NCBI GenBank assembly: GCA_934486875.1
Contig: CAKSPU010000006.1
Location: forward strand, 1 to 64,000
Length of the DNA stretch: 64,000 nt
Direction of reading: 5' to 3'
DNA from: an uncultured Oscillospiraceae bacterium
GTDB lineage: Bacteria; Bacillota; Clostridia; Oscillospirales; Ruminococcaceae
Part shown: piece after piece, positions 16,091-23,228 of the stretch
Position numbering within the stretch: position 1 is the stretch's first letter
Layout of the letters: every line of letters begins with the position of its first letter
Notes under the pieces: generated by a model
What the model saw: only the letters and a program-made list of their open reading frames with translations
Database searches by the model: none
Told to the model about the DNA's origin: nothing
Position numbers and translations under genes: made by a program

Positions 16091-16798
16091 TTAGGCATAG
16101 AGCCTATCAATGCCGTATTCAACAGCACACTGCTGTTCTATCTTACAACCTCTCGCTGTGTCCCAGCCTTCGCAGAAATATACGATATCCGCTCCCGCAA
16201 GCGCTTCAAGGGACTTGCCGAGAAACCACAGCGGAGATGCAGTAACAGGAGCGTCCTTGAAAAATGAATCAATAACCTCCACGGGCTCACCAAGCTTTTC
16301 AGCCGCAGCCTTGACGGCTTTTTCTCTTTCTGCAATGATCTCCTCATTTGATTTGCCTCTCATAGGCTGAGAAATAAACAACTTTTTCATATTATCAGTT
16401 CCTTTCTTTTTCATTTCTGCACTGGGGTCATATCTGCTGCTAAAGCATTTGATATCACTGTATTCCTTGGCGTTAGAGCGTGCGATAAAAAACTGGTCAT
16501 TGAAAACACCGTAAACATCAGAACCATTATCCTTTACGTATTCCAGCATACGGTCATAAAATTGAAAAGTCCATTCGCCTTTCTCGGCTTCGATTATTGT
16601 TTTCTTGCTTGTTATATCAAGACTTTTATCAATTAAAAGTATCTTGTTATTTGGAAAAAGAGGCTGTATAGTATCCTCTATACAAGATTTACAATATTCC
16701 GTTAAAGGGCGATCCAATTTAATGCAAATGACATCACCGGAAGTAACCTTCACAACGATAATTTCCTTTATTTTGTCATAAAATTCATCTGCGTTCAT
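16091..16798 (-). CDS. Fusion of unknown N-terminal domain with DUF4406 domain
   Basis: The 235-residue frame holds an unknown N-terminal domain of about 130 residues and a complete DUF4406 domain (KLFISQPMRGKSNEEI onward, with FCEGWDTARGCKIE). The codons joining them still contain a ribosome site AAGGAACTGATAAT in front of the ATG of the second domain, identical in layout to the start of the free-standing copy at 15617-16033. Either the two genes fused by loss of a stop codon, or the second domain is also made separately from an internal start. Confidence 0.75.
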   Translation of the reverse strand: MNADEFYDKIKEIIVVKVTSGDVICIKLDRPLTEYCKSCIEDTIQPLFPNNKILLIDKSLDITSKKTIIEAEKGEWTFQFYDRMLEYVKDNGSDVYGVFNDQFFIARSNAKEYSDIKCFSSRYDPSAEMKKKGTDNMKKLFISQPMRGKSNEEIIAEREKAVKAAAEKLGEPVEVIDSFFKDAPVTASPLWFLGKSLEALAGADIVYFCEGWDTARGCKIEQQCAVEYGIDRLYA

Positions 16799-16801
16799 AT
16801 A

Positions 16802-17404
16802 TTACTCAGCCTCCAGCATTCTCAGATACGGCTCACACCACTCATTATGCACCTCGGGCTTATCCTCGGAAGCTTCCGAGAAATGAACCTCTTCCTCATT
16901 GCTCCTGAGCTCGTGCTCGTCCGTTTCACCGTCAGCTCTCAGCTCAATGGAAGTCCCCGCATAACAGGGCGTGTACCTGTCATCAATAAGCGAGACCTCA
17001 TTCAGCGCCATTGACGTAACGATTCTCCTCGGTATCGTGTTTGCCCTGCTCTCGATCTCGCTCGAAAGCTTCTTGAAGCCGAAGCTCCACCCCCTGAGCC
17101 TGCCCGCCCTCGCCTCGGAAATAACATCAGCGTCACGGATATCAGCGGAAGCCCTAAGCCCGATGCTGTCCTCATACAGCGATAACGTGCCCTCGGAAGT
17201 GCTTCCCAGTTTTCTTTCCTTGTTATGATTAAGCAGGATATCAACATTCTTAGCCGCCCTCAGAGCCTCACCAAATGCCCCCGCCCGTATCTGTTCAACA
17301 CACTTGCCGCATTCGGGGCAAATAACCGTCCTGCTGTCTCTCTCCACGGCGTTCACATAGCCCTCGATATGCAGTGTGCCGTCCGCTCTTATCTCTATGT
17401 CCAT
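16802..17404 (-). CDS. Prohead protease (HK97 gp4, U35 family)
   Basis: This serine protease removes the capsid scaffold domain during head maturation. The expected motifs are present: LNHNKERKLG with the catalytic His (about residue 59) and LRGWSFGFK with the catalytic Ser (about residue 106). An inserted VICPECGKC gives two close CxxC-like cysteines that most relatives lack. The end is acidic. It overlaps the small terminase gene by one base. Confidence 0.92.
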   Translation of the reverse strand: MDIEIRADGTLHIEGYVNAVERDSRTVICPECGKCVEQIRAGAFGEALRAAKNVDILLNHNKERKLGSTSEGTLSLYEDSIGLRASADIRDADVISEARAGRLRGWSFGFKKLSSEIESRANTIPRRIVTSMALNEVSLIDDRYTPCYAGTSIELRADGETDEHELRSNEEEVHFSEASEDKPEVHNEWCEPYLRMLEAE

Positions 17405-17880
17405 TACTCCGTATCCTCCGTATTTTCCCCCGCAAGTATCTGCTTAAGCAGTGCCGTTCCGTCATCAGCCGCCTGGGAATTGATGTTTGCAATTTTCGCC
17501 CGTGACTGCGGCGAAAGCGACAGCTCATTGCAGCAGCGGAATAATATTTTCGTCTCTTTCTCTCTTGCTGAAAGCGTAGTCTTTGCATAAATAAGCGATG
17601 GGTCATTGTTGCAGTCCTTCTCTATCTGCTCCAGATGATCTATCGCCATAACGCACTCCTGTAATACCCACACATCAAGCTTGCACAAAATGCCGCTTTC
17701 TTTCAGCTCATTCACGATAAGCCGAAATATTTTCTTCTGATTTTTCGAGAGCCAGGAAGGGGCGGTGGGTAAATCTCCGCTCCCCCTGAGCTTGTTCTCA
17801 TTTTCGATTCTTGCATTTATTTCAGCAACAGTCTGAGATTTATCCGTCAGTACCTTTGCAGACTTGCAAGGTCTCGCCAC
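17404..17880 (-). CDS. Terminase small subunit (P27 family)
   Basis: The small terminase recognises the phage packaging site. The chosen GTG start gives an N-terminus reading ARPCKSAKVL, the typical P27 opening, after GGGGGTG. The helical core (WLSKNQKKIFRLIVNELKES) and length near 158 residues fit. It is followed by the protease gene rather than by terL, which lies 7.4 kb away. Confidence 0.88.
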   Translation of the reverse strand: MARPCKSAKVLTDKSQTVAEINARIENENKLRGSGDLPTAPSWLSKNQKKIFRLIVNELKESGILCKLDVWVLQECVMAIDHLEQIEKDCNNDPSLIYAKTTLSAREKETKILFRCCNELSLSPQSRAKIANINSQAADDGTALLKQILAGENTEDTE

Positions 17881-17952
17881 TGCCCCCACCCCCAAAAAAA
17901 TTTCATTTTACAACTTTCTTGTGTACAGAGGGCAGGCGTTGGTCTAAAACGC

Positions 17953-18333
17953 TTAGAAATTTTTCCGCTCAGGCACCGGGCGGGATACCGCCAGCTCACG
18001 CAGATGGTCGGCAGGTATCTGCCCGCACTCTGCCTGTTCGTGATGAACAGGACAAAGGGTGATAAGGTTGTCATCTTCAAGCCGCAGTGAATAATCCTCG
18101 GACAGCGGCGTTATGTGATGCACCTGCAAGCTGTCGCCGTTCAGCTGTCCCTGTTCAAGACATACACGGCAAAGCCACAGGTCACGCTCTGCCACGGCGT
18201 TTCTCTTTTTCTGCCAGGCTATAGTTGAACGGAACCTGTCTTTTACAGTCTTGTTCTTAAATTTTCGGGGCTTTGCAGGACATATATAATCTTTAGGGTG
18301 AACACGCCCGCAGTATGCACAGGACTTACGCAT
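17953..18333 (-). CDS. HNH endonuclease
   Basis: HNH nucleases next to the small terminase assist DNA cleavage at packaging. The 126-residue protein has a CxxC pair (CAYCG), a second pair (LCRVCLE), then VHHITPLSED and ITLCPVHHE, the complete beta-beta-alpha metal site. I chose the ATG after AGAGGG; a longer frame upstream has no ribosome site. Confidence 0.93.
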   Translation of the reverse strand: MRKSCAYCGRVHPKDYICPAKPRKFKNKTVKDRFRSTIAWQKKRNAVAERDLWLCRVCLEQGQLNGDSLQVHHITPLSEDYSLRLEDDNLITLCPVHHEQAECGQIPADHLRELAVSRPVPERKNF

Positions 18334-18448
18334 AATATTACCCTCTTTACACTTTGCTATGATAATAGCATAGCACAAAAATCGGTGTTGTGCGTCCGCA
18401 TTTTGTCCGCAAAAAATCCGTGAAAAATCCGCAGAAAATCCGCACAGG

Positions 18449-18892
18449 CTATTTGCCGCTTGTTGAGCCGAATAAAACAGCCGAAAAATGCTTGAGTGCA
18501 TTATCACAGAGAGTATATGCTTTTGTGCGCTCAACGTGGAGCCTTTCACATATGCGCATTATGCTGTTATATTCGCCGTTTATGTACTTGACCGTAAGAA
18601 CTTCACGCTCTGCCGCATCAAGAGACGCAAGCCCCTGCTCAGTGAGCCGCACATCACGCTGTATTATATCAAGACGCATACGCAGATTATCTATTTTCCC
18701 GATAACGTCGCAGTACATCTCGTCACGCTCCCGCCCGCCGCCTGCACCCTCCGAGCCTCCCGGAGAGCTGACACCCTCAAGCTGTGCGGAAAGTATCTGT
18801 ATCCGCTCCCGCAGATTTTCAATACTCTGCTTGTTGAGCTTATAGCTTTTGAGTGCCTGCACCGCCTGCTGTTTCCAGTCCATTTCTATCAC
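18449..18892 (-). CDS. Phage late transcription regulator (ArpU/DUF1492-like)
   Basis: The 147-residue product has an N-terminal helical region (LKSYKLNKQSIENLRERI), a Gly-rich linker, and a C-terminal sigma-70 region 4-like helix-turn-helix (LDAAEREVLTVKYINGEYNS, then ICERLHVERTKAYTL). This layout is typical of ArpU/RinA-type regulators that switch on late genes. It sits just before the HNH-terminase module, as usual. It starts at a GTG overlapping the previous stop or at the ATG nine bases on. Confidence 0.82.
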   Translation of the reverse strand: MIEMDWKQQAVQALKSYKLNKQSIENLRERIQILSAQLEGVSSPGGSEGAGGGRERDEMYCDVIGKIDNLRMRLDIIQRDVRLTEQGLASLDAAEREVLTVKYINGEYNSIMRICERLHVERTKAYTLCDNALKHFSAVLFGSTSGK

Positions 18893-19086
18893 TTTTCATC
18901 GCCCTTTCTTTTGTTTTTGTATGAAAATGCAGCCGATAACCGCTGTTCTGCGATAGATTTGCCCCGTCTGTATTTATCACAGCTTTCAACGGGACTGTCA
19001 CGGCATTTCCCTGTGATTAAAATATATCCGCACCCGCAGTATCCTGAGAAGATCGTGCGGTAGATGCAGGTTTTACATTTGGGCAT
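18889..19086 (-). CDS. Small Cys-rich phage protein
   Basis: The 65-residue product opens with MPKCKTCIYR and contains CGCGY, GKCR and ESCDKY, a set of cysteines likely to bind zinc. Similar small proteins are frequent next to late regulators in Firmicutes phages. It starts inside the end of the 160-residue gene and overlaps the regulator gene. Function unknown. Confidence 0.7.
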   Translation of the reverse strand: MPKCKTCIYRTIFSGYCGCGYILITGKCRDSPVESCDKYRRGKSIAEQRLSAAFSYKNKRKGDEK

Positions 19087-19555
19087 TTGGGTCACCTCTG
19101 TTAGCCAGTTTATCTCTGCTTGCGGACCGAAACATCATAAGCAGCATTTCCGAAACAGGACGTTTTCTATCAGTACGAAGTGCCTTTTTCACTGATTTAA
19201 TTCCATTTCCATCGTGGACAAAAACACCGACACGGTAAGGAATTTCAACCTCAACCTTTTGGTAAACTTCAAGCGGCATAACATAATAGTTAAAATCCCC
19301 AATGAAGTTATGTCCATTCTTGGAATGAAAATCTTCGACAGATGATTTTATTTCATAACAGTAAAAATCGCCTTTTTCTATTCCTGAAACAGTATTATTT
19401 ATGGGGACAAACCGCATATAGTCCACTCTGACTTGATTTAATGTGCCATAATCAAAGGTTACTTCCTTTGACATATAAATGCGTGGGTCATTGTGCGGAT
19501 TGATGTGCCTTTCAAGTAAGCTTGACAATAATTTTGTTGTTGCTTTTCTATCCAT
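19073..19555 (-). CDS. Putative PD-(D/E)XK nuclease-fold protein
   Basis: The 160-residue product contains RVDYMRF and then FYCYEIKSS, spaced like the D...ExK core of PD-(D/E)XK nucleases, in the style of MmcB-like repair proteins. The region after it (DFNYYVMPLEVY) resembles the family's last strand and helix. The start follows AGGAGCTGACAAT, the same ribosome site as the DUF4406 genes. Nuclease activity is inferred. Confidence 0.6.
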   Translation of the reverse strand: MDRKATTKLLSSLLERHINPHNDPRIYMSKEVTFDYGTLNQVRVDYMRFVPINNTVSGIEKGDFYCYEIKSSVEDFHSKNGHNFIGDFNYYVMPLEVYQKVEVEIPYRVGVFVHDGNGIKSVKKALRTDRKRPVSEMLLMMFRSASRDKLANRGDPNAQM

Positions 19556-19557
19556 TG

Positions 19558-19827
19558 TCAGCTCCTCACTTTACAAAACGCCCAAACAGGGCAACAGCGT
19601 TTAGGGCAGCCTTTGCTTATGGTCAGCCACCAAGTGTTTCGTGGTTTAGCACAGGGGTCATCAGGATCAGTCCCAAAGCACCAACGGACATATCCGTCAA
19701 ACATAGTTACCTTGTCCACGCCCAATTCACGCTTGGCTATTTCAATAGCTTCCTGTTCAGTGTATCGCTCCTTGCTCACGACAACGGGATAATCACCGGT
19801 GAATCCGTCGAAATCAAATGTACTCAT
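19558..19827 (-). CDS. Small phage protein, unknown
   Basis: The 89-residue product is Trp- and Cys-rich at its end (CPKRCCPVWAFC) and has a helix (TEQEAIEIAKRELG) in the middle. It overlaps the upstream gene by four bases and ends two bases before the next start, so it belongs to the operon. I do not recognise it. Confidence 0.6.
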   Translation of the reverse strand: MSTFDFDGFTGDYPVVVSKERYTEQEAIEIAKRELGVDKVTMFDGYVRWCFGTDPDDPCAKPRNTWWLTISKGCPKRCCPVWAFCKVRS

Positions 19828-20018
19828 TGCTTTTCAGCCTCCTTTTCGTAATTCGGGCAAAGAAAGAGCTGTTCTGCTATGTAAAGACCGTCCTCAACTC
19901 CCTCATAATATTTTTGAGCTTCGTTTATTTTTTGTGTGCGTTCACGGGTATTGCGTTTTCTTGCTTCGTCAAGAGCCTTTAAAGCCTTGTCGGTATCAAT
20001 GTTCTGAGCTTTATACAT
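19824..20018 (-). CDS. Small coiled-coil phage protein
   Basis: The 64-residue product starting at the ATG after GAAAGGTGTGAC is almost entirely helical and charged. An upstream in-frame TTG would translate the hairpin repeat R7 and is not used here. No function can be given. Confidence 0.6.
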   Translation of the reverse strand: MYKAQNIDTDKALKALDEARKRNTRERTQKINEAQKYYEGVEDGLYIAEQLFLCPNYEKEAEKQ

Positions 20019-20033
20019 TTTGTCACACCTTTC

Positions 20034-20053
20034 TTTTGCAGTCAACTGCAAAA
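20034..20053 (-). repeat. Hairpin core R7
   Basis: A perfect palindrome, TTTTGCAGT (20034-20042), CA, ACTGCAAAA (20045-20053), lies just before the ribosome site of the 64-residue gene. The outer ATGCG stem of R1, R2 and R5 is absent. Confidence 0.8.
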
Positions 20054-20061
20054 CCAATATT

Positions 20062-20820
20062 TTAAATTCTTCTCACGTCCGATATTTTTATCAGCGTGTA
20101 GCTCTGATATGGATATCCATAAACATCAATGCCGTTATAGAGCGAATCCTTCTTGATCTGCCAGCCCTTGGGCACTTTGGGATTTGTCCGCCACGTTTTC
20201 GCAGGCGCGATTTCACGGACCGTTACGGGACGTTTCAACCCATGTGACGGTATGTATGAACGCATACCCTTCGGGTGAGGCTCGTGCTTCGGGTCGGCTA
20301 TCCAGTACCACGCAAGGGTGTAATAATCATAGCCCTTGTACAGGCTTCGCCCCACGGAAACATTGCCCCATTTCGACCATAGCTGCTGTATGACGTGAAG
20401 CGGGATATCCTTGCGTAAGATCATATGGTGATGAATGGAACCTCTGGCGGTCGTGGTGTGGGTGCAGTAGAGATAATCAAGGGAATAGCCTGCGGGCTTG
20501 TTCTGCCTGCACCATTTTTTCAGATCCTTGCAGAACCCTGCCACATTTTTCTGCGCCTGCCATTCGTCAAGCGGTCGGTCGCCGTTTACGTAGTAGTGCA
20601 GTGACAGGTTATAATCACCCTCGTTGAAATTCAGCTGCATAAGCCAGCACAGATTCTGAACGCTGATTTTTGTGTTATGCTTTTTCACCCTGTCGGCAGT
20701 CTCGGCGGATTTTTTTGCCCGTCCTTTCATTCCGTGGTTATTTATCATACCCGAGGAGTATGTTTTGACGATATGCCGCTCGTCGTTGATGTCGGTGACA
20801 GCCATAAGATACCCACGCAT
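20062..20820 (-). CDS. HUH-type replication initiator (rolling-circle Rep-like)
   Basis: Rep proteins of the HUH class nick and covalently join one DNA strand through a Tyr to start replication. The 252-residue product has GSIHHHMILRKD, the metal-binding HUH motif (about residues 131-142), followed by a helix rich in Tyr (YKGYDYYTLAWYWIADP, near residue 165) that can supply the nucleophile. The basic N-terminus has KGRAKKSAE. Such genes are more typical of plasmids and single-stranded phages than of tailed phages. An A/T-rich palindrome lies upstream. Confidence 0.72.
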   Translation of the reverse strand: MRGYLMAVTDINDERHIVKTYSSGMINNHGMKGRAKKSAETADRVKKHNTKISVQNLCWLMQLNFNEGDYNLSLHYYVNGDRPLDEWQAQKNVAGFCKDLKKWCRQNKPAGYSLDYLYCTHTTTARGSIHHHMILRKDIPLHVIQQLWSKWGNVSVGRSLYKGYDYYTLAWYWIADPKHEPHPKGMRSYIPSHGLKRPVTVREIAPAKTWRTNPKVPKGWQIKKDSLYNGIDVYGYPYQSYTLIKISDVRRI

Positions 20821-20924
20821 CGTTTTATCACTTCCTTTCGTTCATAATTTAAAAAGATAATACTATAAACGAGTTTTCAAGACCCTTTGACGGGTCGTTT
20901 GATTTTTAAGAAAAATGCGGGAAA

Positions 20925-20953
20925 ATCCTATACTATATATAATAGTATAGGAT
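20925..20953. repeat. Perfect palindrome between PAPS-like gene and rep gene
   Basis: ATCCTATACTAT (20925-20936) and ATAGTATAGGAT (20942-20953) are perfect inverted arms around ATATA. On the minus strand TTTT follows, so it may end the upstream transcript. A smaller stem GACCC/GGGTC lies at 20881-20896. The place before a rep gene also allows an operator or nick-site role. Confidence 0.7.
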
Positions 20954-20958
20954 ATCTC

Positions 20959-22215
20959 TTAATCTTCGGGGTCGTACTCGTCGCTTATTCCGCTCCCGTC
21001 AATGGCTTCCGAGAAATCGTCAAAAGCACAGGGACGGCGTTCAAGGAGTTCATCGACAGAAAAAATATCTATCACAGAGGGAAGTCCGACGCTTCGGCAA
21101 TGATACAGCTTTTTCAGCTCGTCAGCCATACCGTAATTCATAACAGCCTGCCATATTTTCGGGTGTGTATGTCTGAGCATTGACATCTGATTATTTTTAT
21201 ATAGTATGCCTGTGGCACACCCGAAACAACCGTTGCGCTGTATGCGGTGAAGCACGCCCTTGCTGTCTGTATATCCCATATCATAAAGGGGAGATGTGGG
21301 AACGCTGTACCGATGTATGTATTCCCATATATCCTCATCGGTCCATATGGAAAGTGGGTTGCAGTGATAGAATGGATCTGCTCCGAGGTGCTTTCTGTGA
21401 GATGCAAACAGATACCCTCTTGATGCAAAATTCTGCTTGCGCATTTGTGATTCCGATGCCATAAGTCCTTTGAATATCACGTCAACATCAAGCTCCGCCT
21501 GCAATCTTTCGGAAGGCTCCTTTTTGAGAAGCTTGCAGCAGTGCTGTGATATCTTGCAGCAGCTGAGCACATCATAATAATCTTTCAGCTCCTTGGATTC
21601 CGAGGAGGTCTGGGAGTATTGCAAAAAGCAGTCAATATTTATGCGCCGTGCGTCCAGCTTGGAAAAATCCTTTCCGAGTATAGGAAATCCGTATTGATCT
21701 GCGCACCACCAATAAGACATCGGTGTGCCTTTCTTCCACACAAGCCCACGCCTGCGGAAGTCCTCCCACATTTCGGGAGTTGCCATTCTTTCAAGGCGTT
21801 TTGTGGTTTTGAGCTTGCCATCGGATTTGAGAATTTCATCAAGCCTGTTTTCCCTTGCGGCGTATTCCAGGACTTCACACTGCGCCGCATATTTAAGCCC
21901 CTCCTCTTCTGTTCTTTGAAGCTTGGTTTCGTGGAAATGTCCGCCGCCCCATTCCGTTCCCAGCCTGCGGGCGAATTTAAGTGATTCGGGATATTCAACG
22001 CCTGTGTTGCCGAATATTATCTCAATGCTTTTATCAGGGAAATTTGTGCGGATAAGATGCCATAATGCCGTGCTGTCCTTGCCTCCCGAAAATGCCACAG
22101 CGGCAGTATGGCGTGATACCTTGAATGCCGCAGAAATTGCCTCGCAGGCTTTATCTATTTTATAGTCCAGCGGCTTTTTAAACTCTGCCATAATGTCGCT
22201 GTATGACATAAACAT
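20959..22215 (-). CDS. PAPS reductase-like PP-loop protein (phage)
   Basis: The N-terminal part holds VAFSGGKDSTALWHL, the ATP-binding PP-loop of the PAPS reductase/ATP sulfurylase superfamily (about residues 37-51). A conserved block (FYHCNPLSIWTDEDIWEYI) and a later Cys pair (GCFGC) are typical of phage and DNA-modification relatives. Its 418 residues are usual for these. The ATG follows GGAGGAATGACCG. Possible roles are sulfur-based modification of nucleic acid or a defence-related reaction; no DNA phosphorothioation genes are nearby. Confidence 0.82.
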   Translation of the reverse strand: MFMSYSDIMAEFKKPLDYKIDKACEAISAAFKVSRHTAAVAFSGGKDSTALWHLIRTNFPDKSIEIIFGNTGVEYPESLKFARRLGTEWGGGHFHETKLQRTEEEGLKYAAQCEVLEYAARENRLDEILKSDGKLKTTKRLERMATPEMWEDFRRRGLVWKKGTPMSYWWCADQYGFPILGKDFSKLDARRINIDCFLQYSQTSSESKELKDYYDVLSCCKISQHCCKLLKKEPSERLQAELDVDVIFKGLMASESQMRKQNFASRGYLFASHRKHLGADPFYHCNPLSIWTDEDIWEYIHRYSVPTSPLYDMGYTDSKGVLHRIQRNGCFGCATGILYKNNQMSMLRHTHPKIWQAVMNYGMADELKKLYHCRSVGLPSVIDIFSVDELLERRPCAFDDFSEAIDGSGISDEYDPED

Positions 22216-22218
22216 CGG

Positions 22219-23214
22219 TCATTCCTCCCGAACCTGATCTATAATGTTCCGCCCCAGCTCCGCAAGGCAGTCAGAAAACTTTTTCTTCTGCTCTGTATCG
22301 TCTACAGCTTCAAGGGCTTCAAACAGCTTTTCCACAACATCATTCATCTGCTCAAAGTAAATGCGGAACTTTGCGGAATTGTCCCTGCCTGCATTCCTAA
22401 GCTTGTCCTCAAGCTCTGCCTGTCTGCGGACCGCCTCACTGATGCTTGCGTCCTTATCGGCAAGCCTTTTTTCATAACCGCTTATTTTATTGCGGTACTC
22501 CTGTTCCTTTTCGGCAAATTTCTCGTCAAAGCTTGCCGCTGATGCCTTGCGCTCTTTGTCAACGGCTTCACGCACCGCCTTTTCAGTCGCCGCCTTTATT
22601 TCTGCCTTGCGTTCCTTTTCACGCTTTTTCAGCTCTCCGGGAGAAATTGCATTCTCATTTTCTTTTCTGAGCTTTTCGACCTCTGCGGTAAGCTCTGCAA
22701 TTTTCTGACTTTCAGCGAAACTTGTCGGATTTTCTTTCTTCTCCTGTGCCTTGGCTTCAAGGAGAGAAATCTGCTCACACTTGGCTCCATAATCCTGTTC
22801 AAGCTGTTTGATTTTCTCTTTGAGCTTTGCGACCGACATATCTTCAATATCGTTCTGCTCCATAAATTCACTGCGTTCCAAAGCAGGAACGTGTGTAAGA
22901 AGCTCAATTTTTGTAATGCCGATAGATGCATTTTCCTTGATGAATTTTTCACCGAGGTTTTCGTAAGCTCTTATATAATTGTGCGCCTGCCTCTGCTTGA
23001 TCTTGGCTTTCTGTTCGCAGTATGTGTCAAAATCATCATAGCCAAGTTCAACAAACAGCTTTTCATCACGCATACGCTTTAAGCAGCGGCAAAGCTCGTA
23101 AAGAGCCTGCGCCGCTATGGTGCCGTTTGCCATTATCTCATTATGAAGCTTTAACGCTTCCGTGTATTCGCCGTTCTTTACGGTAAAATCCTTTACCTCA
23201 ATAACATTTTCCAT
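22219..23214 (-). CDS. Coiled-coil phage protein (DUF3102-like)
   Basis: The 331-residue product has a helical N-terminal domain (NGTIAAQALYELCRCLKRMR, then LGYDDFDTYCEQKAKI) resembling DUF3102 or replication-associated proteins. A charged coiled coil follows from about residue 130 to 280, ending in a short helical domain. The N-terminal part looks like a helix-turn-helix (KQRQAHNYIRAYE). It ends three bases before the PP-loop gene. Function is unknown. Confidence 0.65.
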   Translation of the reverse strand: MENVIEVKDFTVKNGEYTEALKLHNEIMANGTIAAQALYELCRCLKRMRDEKLFVELGYDDFDTYCEQKAKIKQRQAHNYIRAYENLGEKFIKENASIGITKIELLTHVPALERSEFMEQNDIEDMSVAKLKEKIKQLEQDYGAKCEQISLLEAKAQEKKENPTSFAESQKIAELTAEVEKLRKENENAISPGELKKREKERKAEIKAATEKAVREAVDKERKASAASFDEKFAEKEQEYRNKISGYEKRLADKDASISEAVRRQAELEDKLRNAGRDNSAKFRIYFEQMNDVVEKLFEALEAVDDTEQKKKFSDCLAELGRNIIDQVREE

Positions 23215-23228
23215 AGCTTAGATCTCCT

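Noticed and set aside
20959..22215. Dnd phosphorothioation enzyme DndC
   Set aside because: Only the PP-loop core is shared; no dndA, B, D or E gene is nearby and the rest of the sequence fits phage PAPS-reductase-like proteins better.
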